In this document: positions 12,740 to 24,800 of the stretch, piece by piece | Position numbering within the stretch: the stretch's first letter is position 1 | How the letters are laid out: every line of letters begins with the position of its first letter | NCBI GenBank assembly: GCA_030490835.1 | Contig: CM059977.1 | Location: 20,627,335 to 20,691,334 of the forward strand | DNA from: Annona cherimola | Lineage: Eukaryota; Streptophyta; Magnoliopsida; Magnoliales; Annonaceae | DNA length: 64,000 nt | Direction: 5' to 3' | Translations under genes and position numbers: made by a program | Notes under the pieces: model-generated | The model's database searches: none | Told to the model about the DNA's origin: nothing | The model's input: the letters and a program-made list of their open reading frames with translations, nothing else

Positions 12740-13058
12740 GATTTGTGGAGAAAGATCATTTACATAAGATGCTCTTGAGAAATAAATAAAAAAAAAAAAA
12801 CTCTGTTTTGAAAAGATTACAAGCTCAACTGATACATCTAAAAAACAGAAAACAGCAAGTATCCCAGGAGGGGGATGACCTTCTGTTCTCCGGCTTTGCT
12901 TCATTCCGCTCTTCCATGTGAAGTCCAAGACTGCTGCTGCTACTCCAGATTTTGAAACAGATGAACAGCAAAGACTACGAACATTGAGTTTACACATCCC
13001 TAGTTTTTTTTCCCCATTGTCGAAGTTCTACTATCTGATCATGTATGTGACAAGGACT
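12740..13058 (-). other. Possible 3' untranslated region of the minus-strand relic
   Basis: This sequence directly follows the stop codon of the minus-strand frame at 13059-13469. It has a more balanced base composition than the surrounding repeats. That it is a former 3' UTR is inference from position. Confidence 0.25.
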
Positions 13059-13469
13059 CTATGTTGATTTTGGTGATAGATCCTCCTGGCTGATCTCACC
13101 TGAGGTGAATGGTTCTGTTACAGCATATATCTGCTGATGGAATGGCCCTGACTGTGGATTGCCAATTGGCATATTTCTTCCACTCCTCCCATCTGTAGTG
13201 TAGATTGCATCCTTGCCTTCATGACCATCGGCTTGACGATCGAGCAGGGGCATTTTTGTTTCTAATCAGGATTTCAATAAATCTGCCCTTGGAACTTTCT
13301 TCAGCTTCTCAAGGATATCATCTAGAGCTGCAGACCTTTGAGTACCCCATTTTTCTATCTTTTTGGGTCTTTTCAGCTCTCTTTCGTTCTTGGGATTATC
13401 TGCATTTCCTCACTTCCCCTCATCATCAAACTCGCTTTTTATTAATTTCCTCAGCCCTTGTTCCACAAA
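13059..13469 (-). pseudogene. Decayed C-terminal coding frame, identity unknown
   Basis: On the minus strand one frame reads from 13469 to a TAG at 13059, broken only by two in-frame TGA codons (13410-13412 and 13266-13268). The reading looks like real protein: charged and helical in its first half (ELKRPKKIEKWGTQRS, then LDDILEKLKKVPRADLLKS) and Ser/Gly/Pro-rich in its second half (SGRNMPIGNPQSGPFHQQ). Codon use is unlike the AT-rich noise around it. I did not recognise the family. Either it is the last exon of a dead gene or one or both TGA codons lie in unrecognised introns; the lengths make the dead gene more likely. It lies head to head with a subtilase remnant that starts 88 bp away. 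Confidence 0.45.
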
Positions 13470-13556
13470 TTAAGGTCTCGCACCCTTGTTCCTAAGAACT
13501 TCAAAAAATTCTCTTTGTTCTTCATTTACATTTTTACTTTCTCTTTATTCTACCAG

Positions 13557-14700
13557 GGACAACGTCAGTATACTGTTGAGGAGGTTGGATTTGTGGATTT
13601 GGTCACTGCTCACGGCTGGTTCGAATTCTATCATGTTCTGCTTGTAGAAAAACCAAGACAGCATTCCTTCTCCTATGGTTATTTCAATATATACAGATAT
13701 ATCCTCGAGCGATCATCTATCAATTAGCATTAAGCCATAATTTTATATTATAGATGCCATTCATCTGGTGGAGACCGCTTTAATTTGGACATACTCTAGC
13801 AAGGCATACGCAAAGTAAAATTTTGGACAGTATATTTTTTTAAGGGGATGTTCGGGAAGGAATAGATGAAAAGTTTTTTTTTTTTTTTTTTTATACGAAT
13901 TAGGAGAAAATGATATGATATAGTAAGAGTAATAATGATGAATAAAGAACATAAAGTTAAAATAGATAGGTTAGTTATATAGGTAGTTATTTAGAAATGA
14001 TTAAAAGATAAGATAGTTATATAAGAATATATGAAAAATGATTAAAAAATATGATAATTATGAAGAGTGAAAAATTTCAAATGAAAAGTTTTGGGTTAAA
14101 AAAATACCCTTGAATTAATTGCTGAAAGTGACCATAAATCCTAATGCCATTTTTTTGTGTGCAAATTACACAGTTTGCATCATGTATGTTACTTGGGATT
14201 TGGGATCCAGAAAACATCACAGCAGCGGGAAAAACAGATCTATGCACTTGCATTGGTTTTCCGCTGCCATTAAATCAGCATTAGTCACCACTGGCAAGTA
14301 ATAACTTACTCCTATTCCTATATATATGTGCCATATCTGACCAAGTTGCTATAATTAATACTTGTTTTTTGATTTTGCAGCCTCGCTAACTGATGAAGTC
14401 GAGAGATCCACGTTTGCAGACTGCCTCCCAAGATTGCTGATCTTTTCGATTTGGGTGATGACCTTGTTAATCCCCACAAAACAGCTGGTCCTGGCCCGAT
14501 TTATAACATGGGCATGGAAGACTACATGCTCTACGTCTGCTTTAGGGGCTGCCCAACTCGGACATTTGAAGAGCAACAGAAAAGAATAGTGTTTGTTCAA
14601 GCAAGAGGCCATCTGCGCTCGACATCATCTTGCCATCCATTGCAATCCTGATCTTGAAATCCTCGGTCACAATGTTGGCCCGGAGGTGGAGTGCGCACTG
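13557..14700 (+). pseudogene. Subtilase pseudogene 1 (remnants of exons 6, 9 and 10)
   Basis: Three pieces match the intact subtilase at 31537-37127 in order. At 13557 an acceptor CCAG is followed by exon 6-like sequence (EEVGFVDLVTA). At 14246-14293 lies the end of exon 9 (AIKSALVTT), followed by GCAAGT, so the donor is GC where the intact gene has GT. From 14381, after TTTTGCAG, exon 10 sequence appears, including NPHKTAGPGPIYNMGMEDYM-like readings in shifted frames and a stretch corresponding to [10 protein letters not shown]. Similarity fades after about 14700. The signal peptide, propeptide, catalytic Asp, His and Ser exons are all missing, so it cannot make protease. Confidence 0.8.
13841..14112 (+). 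mobile_element. hAT-like MITE, family III, copy 1
   Basis: Starts TAAGGGGATGTTCGGG and ends near AAATACCCTTGA, inverted to each other. The interior aligns with the clearest family copy at 20104-20390, with landmarks such as GATATGATATAGTAAGAGTA and AAAATAGATAGGTTAGTTAT. It sits inside an intron of subtilase pseudogene 1. Confidence 0.65.
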
Positions 14701-15078
14701 CACGCACTGTGGAGCCGTTTTGCTCTGAGCTGATAGGAGGGTTTTTGATGAAGGCCCAGAGCAATATGTTCTGGTGCCAGGAGCTAATTGGGACCCAGGT
14801 GTAAATTGAGACCAGATTACGGGAAGTGACCTGGGGTTGCATTGCAAACAGCTACCATCAAACGGTTGGGATTGGGCTCGTCGGTTAGGAGTTGGTGGCT
14901 GGGATTTACCACACATGGGATGCAGTTGTAATAACTAGGGATGAGTGTACGCAAGTAGAGCCGGGACAGGTGATGATCAGTATGGGCTGATTCGTAATTG
15001 TTTAGCCATAGTTGGATATGATTAACCAATCAATTCATTTCATACTCAGAAAAGTGTAAACCTATCTTCTATTCTTGT

Positions 15079-15629
15079 TAGGGGTGTAACTGGATTGGGT
15101 TGAACAGTTAGAGCTTCACTTAATCTAAACTTATTCATAAAGTCTTAACTTTAATTCATTTACAAAATGTCGACCTTAATCCACTTATGACTTATTTAAT
15201 AAAGGGGTTAATGAGTTGTTAAAGGTTGTACATTCATTTATTAATTCCATACTTCTTCTTCCATAAACATTGTAATACTTGATTATACATGTGTAAAAAA
15301 TGATTTTGTTATGAAATGAAATAAATAAATTATCCACAATAGAAATCGCACATCAATGACTAAAATTTTCACTGTGAATAATTACAAACTAAATATCATC
15401 ACAATATTGTGTTCTATTTATATCCTAGGGTAGTGGGTTGTTAATGAGTCAGGCGGGTTAAATGATTCAATATATGAGTGGTCAATCCATTATCATTTAT
15501 TTAAAATAAATGGGCTCAATAGATCTCTATATAAGTTGACAAGTCTGTAACAACCAACCTAACTCTTTTTTAAGCGAATTGAACAAACTCGCTAATCGAT
15601 TAACCTTTTTGGCTTTTTTGTTATCCCTA
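15079..15629. mobile_element. MITE with TAGGGGTGTAA end and GGGTT-rich termini
   Basis: Begins TAGGGGTGTAACTGG and ends GTTATCCCTA. Pyrimidine- and purine-rich GGGTT/AACCC motifs lie near both ends, as in other hAT-like elements of this window. The flanking 8-mers match only in part. No coding capacity. Confidence 0.5.
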
Positions 15630-15779
15630 TAATTTTTGCATATTCAAAACAAGGTCGAATATAAGCTTGGTGCTCAACTAGCTCAAGTTGTACTAGAAAT
15701 TGATTATGCATTTAGTAATAAACTCCAATTTGAAGATTTTTATTAGAGTACAATTTAAAGTATTTTTTCCTCATTTTAG

Positions 15780-16215
15780 AGTATATTCGGCTATGTCAAA
15801 AAAATTTTGATGTCGTTTTTTATAACTATGATAATTTTTAATTACTCTTTCACATCTTCTTTTAAGATGGCTGTACTTTTCCTTCATTTTTATATGTGGG
15901 GGCATGTGGTTCCCCTTTATACTCAGATGGGAGCTAGTTGTCTCCCCACTTGATATGTGGAAACTTATTGTCGTCTTTCATTGTAAGCTTGTTAGAATTG
16001 TTTCAGGGTTTGAATGTAATATTAATTGAGATATGATGTAAAATATCCTCCAATCAAAAAAAAAAAAAAAACTATACGAGTAACTTAACTTATTATTTTT
16101 ACTTTATTCTCTTTATCTTCATTATTACCATATTATATCACATTATTTTTTCTATTTTAAAAATTTTTACATAAAAAAAGTTTTCATATAAGAATTTTAT
16201 TACTTCCTAAGCACA
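15780..16215 (-). mobile_element. hAT-like MITE, family III, copy 2, interrupted
   Basis: The ends (to about 15868, and from 16068 to about 16215 with TTTTATTACTTCCTAAGCAC) match family III in reverse orientation. The middle is displaced by a 200-bp insertion ending in poly-A (see 15868-16070). Confidence 0.5.
15868..16070 (+). mobile_element. Short retroposon with poly-A tail (SINE or LINE 3' end)
   Basis: About 185 bp of higher-GC sequence ending CTCCAATC plus about 16 A residues interrupts the family III MITE around it. An oriented poly-A tail points to target-primed reverse transcription. I saw no convincing internal A and B boxes, so a 5'-truncated LINE tail is as likely as a SINE. No clean target duplication was found. 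Confidence 0.45.
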
Positions 16216-16560
16216 TATTCTAAAAAAATTTTGGAAACAAAAGGCGGACGAAACAAACATCCACTGAAAACCCTCTTGGATCTACTACGGATTGGAACCC
16301 ACAAAGCACTGCTCTTAATTCTTGTTACAGCGCATCTGCTTGCTGTTTCAATAGCGATGAGGAGTGGAACACGGCATGAAATGTTCCAAAGCTGGAAATC
16401 ACGTATCCATGGCTCCATCTCTTCTCCCTTGATTTTCACGCCCATGTTGCGTGTCACGCAAACCGCAGCAGGAGAACGTTTCTTCGCGTATTAATATACA
16501 TCTGACCCAAGTCGAAGTACTTTTTTGAAGCAAGGTAACAGCATAGCGCCCTCCGTACCA

Positions 16561-17481
16561 ATGTCTAGTTTCGAAAGCCCTGTTTCTGTTTCTGCATCCC
16601 TCCTATTCTCGCTTCTTCTCCTCCTTTCTCACCTTTGCATGCATCTCAACCGTCCACGTCGCAGCCAGCAGGGCACGTTTGTGAGTTCCTAAAGAAATTA
16701 GTACTAATTTCGTTTACTTCCATCTTGGGTGTAAATCGGGTTGACTTGAGTTGGGGTAAATACAACCTAATGCTTTATAAAATCTCAACATAACCATACT
16801 TTCAACCCTATTTTTCACAACTTAATCCAACCTTATTTTTAATCTTATAGAAATCGATTCAGTTCGGGTTAGAAATTGGGTTAATAAATATATAATATTT
16901 AAAAATACTTTGCTTAATTAAATATATTTTAAAATATAAATTTATATGAAAGAATACAAATTAATCATTTCTATATGAATAATTTTCAATTTATGACTTA
17001 ACAATGATATAAGTGCTAAATAATATTATTTTAAATCAATAATATCTAGTTAATTCTTATGTATTATATACTAATGTATGACTATTTATTCGTAATTTAT
17101 TATATTGCATACTAATATGTGAAATCGGGTCGGATTGGGTTGAAAATATCCAACCCAAACCAACCTACTTTTGAAATCTGGTCGGTTCAAATCAGGTTAT
17201 AAAACATATTTTTTTCAAAAAACCTAACCCAGCCCTATTATAAATTGAGATGGATTAGTTGATTTCGGGTTGAAATCAATCTTATTTACACTTCTACTTC
17301 CATCCCATGTCTTTAATACTTATGCATGAGATAATTAATTTATAAATGCCATACCTAGTGATGATGACGATGATGATCAGTAGGTTCACATCTTTTACTT
17401 CAAGAGTCGAGAGAAACAAAACAGTGACTCAACTATCACCGTCGACCCCCACCACCGCATGCTTGCTTCAGTTCTTGGAAG
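16561..17481 (+). pseudogene. Subtilase pseudogene 2, exons 1 and 2
   Basis: Exon 1 (16561-16680) opens with ATG and codes for a hydrophobic secretion signal (SASLLFSLLLLLSHLC), then meets a GTGAGT donor in phase 0, as in the intact gene. Exon 2 (17384-17481) follows an AG and codes for the start of the inhibitor-I9 propeptide (VHIFYFKSREK through HHRMLASVLG), ending in phase 2 as in the intact gene. Both exons keep an open frame. A 572-bp transposon (16725-17296) has landed in the intron between them. Exon 3 was not found, and exon 4 lies 4.4 kb away at 21864. So the 5' end is in better shape than the rest of this gene. Confidence 0.75.
16725..17296 (-). mobile_element. hAT-like MITE, family I, copy B, in an intron
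   Basis: Starts TTGGGTGTAAATCGGG and ends TTTACACTTCTA. A perfect 8-bp duplication CTTCCATC flanks it (16717-16724 and 17297-17304), which fixes both ends. Aligned in reverse to the copies at 127 and 57826. Removing it restores an intron 1 similar in size to that of the intact subtilase. Confidence 0.85.
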
Positions 17482-17497
17482 GTCCATGCTAGACGTT

Positions 17498-17519
17498 ATA
17501 ATTAATTAATTAATTAATT
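17498..17519. repeat. (ATTA)n microsatellite
   Basis: Five tandem ATTA/TTAA units next to the start of a family III MITE. Confidence 0.8.
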
Positions 17520-17525
17520 ATGATT

Positions 17526-17803
17526 TAGGGGTGTTTGTTTTCTACACAACCTTTTCAACGTAAAACTTTTTAATCTAAAACTTTTTACTCTATAACTACT
17601 TTATTTTTTAATTATTTTCTTACTTGCTTCTATAAAATTATTTTACTTTTCAATCATTTCTATCAATTATTCATACATCTAACCTATCTGTTTTAACTTT
17701 GTCCTTTTTATTTTTCATTATTACCCCTGTCATAGCACATCATTTTATCTCATTCTAAAAACTTTTAAATCAAAAGTTTGATCACTTCCCAAGCACACCC
17801 AAT
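17526..17803 (-). mobile_element. hAT-like MITE, family III, copy 3
   Basis: Starts TAGGGGTGTTTGTT and ends CCCAAGCACACCCAA. The interior matches family III on the minus strand, with landmarks such as TAACCTATCTGTTTTAACTT and CATTATTACCCCTGTCATA. It lies in what would be intron 2 of subtilase pseudogene 2. Confidence 0.7.
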
Positions 17804-17809
17804 TTGAAG

Positions 17810-19360
17810 CAGATTTTCACCAATGATTAGAGTATTAAAAATAAGGATTACTAGAAAAGAGATTTTATAAAAACAGGCTCATATATATATATATTTATTA
17901 ATCAATGATAGATTTAGGATCTTTGGTATGTAGGAGCAAAGTTTACTCCTTATTTTAAAATATTTTTATGATACTTTATAGTTTAGAAAATATTTTTAAA
18001 ACCATCCTCACTCTAAAATTAGAGTAATGAGATGATAACGCTTAAATTAAAAATGTAAGGATAATACTTACTGTTAATTTAAAAGTAAATATACAAATAT
18101 TTTGTGATTAACAGATATTGTTTTCAAACTAAATTGTTACATTTTATAATCAAACTAATTAATATTAATTATTTACAAACTGATTGCTCTGTACCTAACA
18201 ATATCATGAATAGGAAATCATTAAACAAAAATATATGTCAGATACAACTTTTTGATATTAAAGAGGGCACATGATTATATATCAATGATTTTTGGAATAT
18301 ATTTATATTTTTATATATCATCAATATTTATACCAGCACTATTTATATTTATATTTTACACTAACAATATTTAAGCATATATTTATATTTTTACCACATC
18401 TACACATAAAAAATAAAGCATCGTATCAACCGCACATGCACTCTCCTATTCAAATATCAAATAAGCCTAATAGCATATGACAATTATAAATTTAATATCA
18501 AATTTCTAAATAAGATTTAAATAAAATGACTATCAATATATCATTTTAAAATTTTTAATTCGAAAAAGAGAAAAATACATCATATCAATAGAGAGAGGGT
18601 TATTTGCATTTTGGTCATCCTAACTATGCTTGTTTTTTAACTTACGAGTGTTATGCATTTACCTTTTAAACCCAAAAAGCTTATTTTCTTTACATTTTAA
18701 ACACTGCTATTAATGCAAGTTATCAAGTAGACAGAAAATTTGTCAATAGTACTGTATAATTTTTTTTAATGATTATATTGTCCTTAAAAGGAGTCCACTC
18801 ATAAAATGAGTCAATTCAACTTAGCTACAACAAAAATTATATTGTTTACAAGTTTAGGTCGACTCATAATTATGAATTGACTTATGAAAATGAGTTGACT
18901 TAACTAAAACATAAGGATTTTTTGTACTTTTATTTACAAATAACAATAGTTAATTGAATATTTTGACAATAGGGTTCAAAATGCAAAGAGGGTAAACTTA
19001 TACAGTTTAAAAAGCAAATATACAAACTTATAGATTAAAAAACAGATACTTATAGTTAGAGGAACCGAAATGCAAAAAAAATCCTAATAAAGATGCAAAT
19101 GTACATAATAGGAAAAAGAAGAGGAAAACTAAAAGGAAAATGCAATCTAATAATTGAGTATCAAACAAATTTCTAAAATAAAAAAATAGCAAAAAAATTG
19201 TGAAGGCTAAAATAGTGAAAAGAGAATATCACTCTAATAATAAAAAAAACAAAGTAACCGTGCAAATAAATTTAATGATGGTTAAAATAAATTATATTAT
19301 TGGCAATAAATTCTCATAAGTGGGAAGCAACCAAAGGAAAATATATACCCTATACATATA
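17810..19360. other. AT-rich non-coding stretch inside subtilase pseudogene 2
   Basis: Very AT-rich, with an (AT)n run near 17881. No coding frame or clear repeat ends. Exon 3 of the pseudogene would be expected here but was not seen. Confidence 0.4.
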
Positions 19361-19362
19361 AA

Positions 19363-19621
19363 CTAAGGGGATGTTTGGAAATTGAGAAGTTGGTGAAATT
19401 TTAGGATAAGTTGGATTAGAAAATGAACTATTTTGGAAATTATGTGATTAATATAAAATAATAAGGATGCAGTTGAAATAAATAAGATAGTTGAAAAGAA
19501 AAACAATTGAAATATTAATATAAAGTTAAAAAAAATATAATTCTTAAATTCTTAAATCATCTATGGAGAACGTATGTATCATAGTTTAGTGTTTCATCCC
19601 GCACTTCTCACAAACGTCCCG
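19363..19621 (+). mobile_element. hAT-like MITE, family III, copy 4 (degenerate)
   Basis: Starts TAAGGGGATGTTTGG and ends near CTCACAAACGTCCC, which are inverted. The interior keeps TGATTAATATAAAATAAT-like family sequence but is diverged. Confidence 0.5.
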
Positions 19622-20103
19622 TGCATTTTTAAAATTTGGGCCGAAGCAGACGTGGATTGGCACCTGTCATTAATGACTTCGTTTGGTAGAATTCCGAGGA
19701 TTCTTTTTAGGACCACCAAGAAAAATAATATAAATTAAATATGTGAAAAAATTTAAATTATCTCAGCCTAACAAATGAAATTGTTGTCAGTTGTTGGTAG
19801 TAATCTCCCAAGTGTGTAGTAGTGCTCACGGTTTCATTAAATTTAGAAATATTGTTAGTTATATGTTAGTATATTGTAATAAATTGGTTAGAATATTTCA
19901 GAACTTGAGTAAAAAATATCTGTTAAGATGATGGTAAAATGCCTATAAAAAAACAAATGAAATTGTTAAACTTGCGTTTAAAAAAATCATAGCCTGTTTC
20001 ACAATATGTCATGGATAAGATTCTTTTTTCTAGGAACAGATCTAAAGCACCGAACCCATTCATATTCTTTTTTTTTTTTTTTTCTCAAATTCAAACTGCT
20101 TAT

Positions 20104-20390
20104 TATGGGTGTGTTTGGGAATAGATAAAACTTTTGATGAAAAGTTGTAGAGATGAGAAGTTGTCAAATAATGTGATATGATAGGGATAATGATGATGAA
20201 TAAATAGGATAAAGTTGAAATAGATAGGTTAATTGTGTTGGTAGTTGTGTAGAAATGATTGAAAAGTAGGGTAGTTGTATAGAAAAATGTGAAGAAATGA
20301 TTAAAAAATAGGGTAATTATGGAGAGTGAAAAGTTTTAGATTGAGAAGTTTTAACTTGACAACTTTTTGTTGTTGCCAAACACACCCTAT
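20104..20390 (+). mobile_element. hAT-like MITE, family III, copy 5 (best preserved)
   Basis: Termini ATGGGTGTGTTTGG and CCAAACACACCCTAT are perfect inverted repeats over the core 12 bases. About 285 bp, no coding frame. This copy serves as the reference for the other members in the window. Confidence 0.8.
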
Positions 20391-21480
20391 GTTTTTCCAC
20401 ATACATGTATAGTCGTGTGAGTTTACCAAATTTTTTTGCATCATGAATGAATACAAATGAATAAACATAATAAATTGTTTGGATTTAAAATAAAATATTT
20501 TAAATAAGATATGGAGAGGGTGCATGAACTTATCCATGCAACTCAATGCATTACAATGATTACATTACTCTTCTTCTTTACTATGATTTTTGTCATACAA
20601 AGGGTCCATGCCCCGCAACAATAAAGTTAGGTCTTTGGCAACAAGCATGATCATTGTTGTTGTTAGCTATCATATATGTCTAACAATAACGAAAATGCAC
20701 ATTTTATTTGTTGTTTTGATTATATAATATTCCAACAGCAATTATTTTGGCATATATAATATACCAGCAGCAAGTACTGACAATGAAACGGTTGCCATAG
20801 TGCCAGTTCGTTGAGGCCATTTCAGGATTGAATAGACTTTTTTTAAATGCAAGGATTGAATAGAATTTAAAGCAAAAGAAAAGCGAGGGAAAGCTCATCA
20901 TCTACCGTCATTTAATTGCATGATTGAGTTAGAATATGATTTTTATTACCTGAATGACTTAGAACATAAATTTTTATATTTTTTTAGCTCGCATTTTTTA
21001 TAGCTAACTCTTGTTAAATAATATTTAATCTTTATTATTTAAAGTTATTTTAATTAACTTCCCTTAAATCTTACTAATTTTTTACACAGAAAATAACAAG
21101 CCCCTACATTATAATAAAGGGAGACCCACTGCTTTTATCTTACACATGGATGACTTAACTGCTCCCACCTTATATATGGGAAGAACCCATGCACAATACT
21201 ATTCAAAATCCCATTTGTGGCGCCAGCACTAGTGGCTAAATTTCTTAAACTTAAAATCACATATTATAAATATGAAACTTAAGGATCTTAAAGTGCAATT
21301 TTCATGGACTTGAGGGGCCTATAATACACAAAACCCCAATCAAATGGTTGGAGCGACAAATGAGGGCTTTCTACCAAACACGCAGGACTGTGATATATAA
21401 TTTTTTGATAGGAAGAACAGTGTGCAAAGAGTCATGGACTTCTCTAGGAGATTATTGACATCCTGCTGACGCAGATTATC
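20391..21480. other. Non-coding stretch inside subtilase pseudogene 2
   Basis: AT-rich with some lower-copy stretches (20580-20900). No supported gene or defined repeat. Confidence 0.4.
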
Positions 21481-21483
21481 AAT

Positions 21484-21690
21484 TACATGTTTGGAAAAAA
21501 AACAAAAAGTGAAAATGTTAGAGAGAAATTTTGGAAAAAAAAAAAGAAAAAATGAGAAAATAATGTGATATGACAATAATAATAATAATAATGATAACGA
21601 CGACGACGATGATTAAAGAGAATAAAGTTAAAATAAAAAAAGTAGTTGTATTACAAAATGTAAAAGATAAAATTAAATAATTAAGACGTC
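21484..21690 (+). mobile_element. hAT-like MITE, family III, copy 6 (5' part)
   Basis: Carries ATGTTTGG near the start and the family landmarks AATGTGATATGACAATAAT and GAATAAAGTTAAAATA. The right end is missing or too diverged. Short ATA/ACG triplet runs (21575-21610) show slippage inside it. Confidence 0.5.
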
Positions 21691-21863
21691 TTAGGTTCAA
21701 GTATTGTCAATGTAAAAAATAGGTGCTGGAGGGCTTTTTCCGTTGCTGGCTCCACCCCAGCTCAATCATGGAAATTAGATTACATCATTAAAAGATGATA
21801 TAGAAAGTAAGGAAAATTTTTCTCCTCTTTCCAAATGCACTTATGAGATTCCATGACTATTTT

Positions 21864-24800
21864 GCAAACTTGCCGGAAGTGTGGTACATGTCTTTCCCAA
21901 CGGCTTGGGAAAGGCGCATACAACCAGAAGCTGGGATTTTCTTGGATTGGGTTCTCAATCTCAATCGAATTTATTATCAAATAGAAAAATGGGCGATGGA
22001 GTTATCATTGGGGTCGTCGATTCAGGTGAATGCCGGTCTCTCATTTTGATTTTCAACGACGAGGGCATGGGGACCATCCCATCCAGGTGGAGCCTGTGAT
22101 CCTGGGGATCTTTTCAATGCAACCGACTGCAATAGGAAGCCACTTGGTGCTCGCTGGTACAACAGGGGAATTCTGGCAGAGGTGAGAGCAATAGGTGGTC
22201 AAGTCTGACGACACAGCATCCACAGCAGCCGGCAACTTGGTGGGGAACGCGAGCATGGAGGAGGGGCTGGGTCTGGGAACTGCGAGAGGCGGTGCTCCGA
22301 AGGCTCAGCTGGCGATTTACAAGGTGCTGTGGGAAATCCGTGGGTTTGGATTTGGGCCAAGTGGCCAGGCCACCTCCGCGGACTTGCTCAAAGCTTTCGA
22401 CAATGCTATAAACGATGGGTGGACGTGTTGTCACTGTCGCTGGGGCCTCCCTTTGAGCTCTATTTCGACACGGATAGGCGTGGCGATTTGGGGATTGTGC
22501 ATCGGCGCAATCCATGCAGTTGCCAAGGGAATTACCGTGGTCTGCGCAGCGGGGAACGATGGCACCGGTGACCAGACTGGCAGTTGCGTTTCCCCCTGGA
22601 TCATAACCGTTGCAGCTAGCACCGTGGATCGCTCCTGCCCAACAGTTATTACATACTTGGAGACAACCGAACTATCATGGTAATTGATTTTCTTATCATG
22701 CTGCATGTATCTAACCAAAATATATAATAGCCGCCTCAAAAGTGTATTTTTTTTTAAAATTTTTTTATTTATAAAACTGTTGATTAAGTCATATTTAATC
22801 CATAAGCCAAAATTTACTCTCTTTAAAATTTTTGTAAAAGAGATTTTTAGATACAGATGTTTTAGTCATTTTAAAAGGTAAAAAAGACTAAAATACTCGT
22901 GTTTAAATGCGAAAAAAATGCAAACATATTTTTAAAATAGTAAAAATTGATTTATAGATTAAAATACATTGATTAATAATTTCATTACAAATTTTAAAAA
23001 TAGAAAAGCTGCAAAAGATCACCCGCAACATGGATTGATTCCTTTCCCATATATAGGGACAGGGAATGTTTACGGCGAATAAGGAAGTTGGATTTGCCGA
23101 TTTGGTCTGTCCCGCTGAGAAGTCCGAAATCATTAGCTACGCTGTCAGGTAAAAATCACGAGCGGCACTGCTACATTACTATTTCCCTAGGGGGGTTGTC
23201 GTATGGAAATAGAAATATCCTCGAGACAATTCATCCTCTCATCTGCAAACTCGGTGGATATGTCTATCTTTTAATGCAAAAAGTGATGAATTATTTATTT
23301 ATTTTTTCTTTTTTATAGCGTTTGTGAGTCTATGCATCCGCCACCAGGCCAAGTGGCTGGAAAAGTTGTTCTCTGTTTCGACATTGGACATCCACTCCAT
23401 CATCGCCCGCTTGAAAACGCAGTTAGAATGGTAAGGGCGGCTGGAGGCGTTAGCCTCATTTATGCCAAGAGTCCAGGCCCATGGGTTACACCTTGTGATG
23501 ATTTTCCATGCCCAGAAGTAGACTTTGAGATTGGAAGGCGACTGCTCTCCTGCATCCGTTCTTCCGGGTATTGACAATGACTTTTTTTTTTTTTTTTTAA
23601 TAAAAAAAAAAAGAAAGTTTGGAAACTGATCGCGTGCATGACTTCCAGTTGATGATCGAACGACTAGCTTTTGTGGAGCACAGGTCTCCAATGGCCAAGA
23701 TAAGCCCTACGGTAGTAAAAATAGGCAAGCCCTTGTCGGCAAAGGTTGCGTCTTTTTCATCGCGGGGGCCCAATTATGTGGATCCTGAACTAATGAAGGT
23801 ATTTCCTTTTTCATAGATATGTACATAATTCTGGATTTCTTGCAGTAACCTGCGGGGCTGATTCCTGTGCCAAACAATCGGCTCGTAAATTATAATTAAC
23901 CAGCTTGGACTCTGGGTATCCATTCCATTCATAATCCTTCCATGTCTAGGCATGCCTACCCATTTCTGTAAATGTCAACCCAACTTAGGATGAAACTACA
24001 GGTGTTAACGAATTAGGTTGGACGGATTAGAGTCTACTTCTAACCTTTTTAAATATCCTAATCCTAATTTATTTATTAATTTATTAAAATTTCTCTAACT
24101 TATTTAATAAATAGGTTAAAAAGTTATTAACGGGTCGTATAACAAATAATCTGAAGTCTAAACTCTGATAGATGATGATGACCTTGAAAGGAGAGGTGAG
24201 AGAATATTTTTGCACATTAAAAATAGAAATAAGGCAATAATTGAAAAAAGAGAATTGGGGCAGTAGCGAAAAATGAAAATTAAGCGGCGAGAGGAGGACT
24301 TAAGAGAGGAAAATAACCTACGAGGTTTACATATATATATAATTTTACTTGGTTAAATGAGTTAAAAGGGTTGAACGGTTTAAATGAATTATTAAACGGG
24401 TTATAAAATCTCAACCTTAATCCGTTTATATAATTAAATAGTTGAACAGGTTGGCGGATTATAACTCATTTATTCAAAAATTCTAACCTAAACTCATTTA
24501 CAAACGAGTTAAATGAGTAAGTCGATAGACTGACCATGACCGTTAACAACTCTAAATGGAACAAGTCAGCTCCACGAGCCTAACATCTCAATGATGCAAT
24601 CTATTTGATGGAATTCACATTCGCCGCATCCTAAAAAAATATATGGTATACTTCTTAGCGTCACGGGTTTTTAGATGTCGGATTGTGTGCAACAGCCAGG
24701 TATTGCTGCCCCTGGAGTCAATATCTTAGCAGCAGTGCCTCTTACAGATCCGAAGCACAAAGGCTATGCATTCAAGTCCGGGACCTCAATGGCAACTCCT

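Noticed and set aside
16231..16494. 87-codon frame upstream of subtilase pseudogene 2
   Set aside because: It sits where the promoter of that gene would be, has an antisense frame of equal length, and shows no domain.
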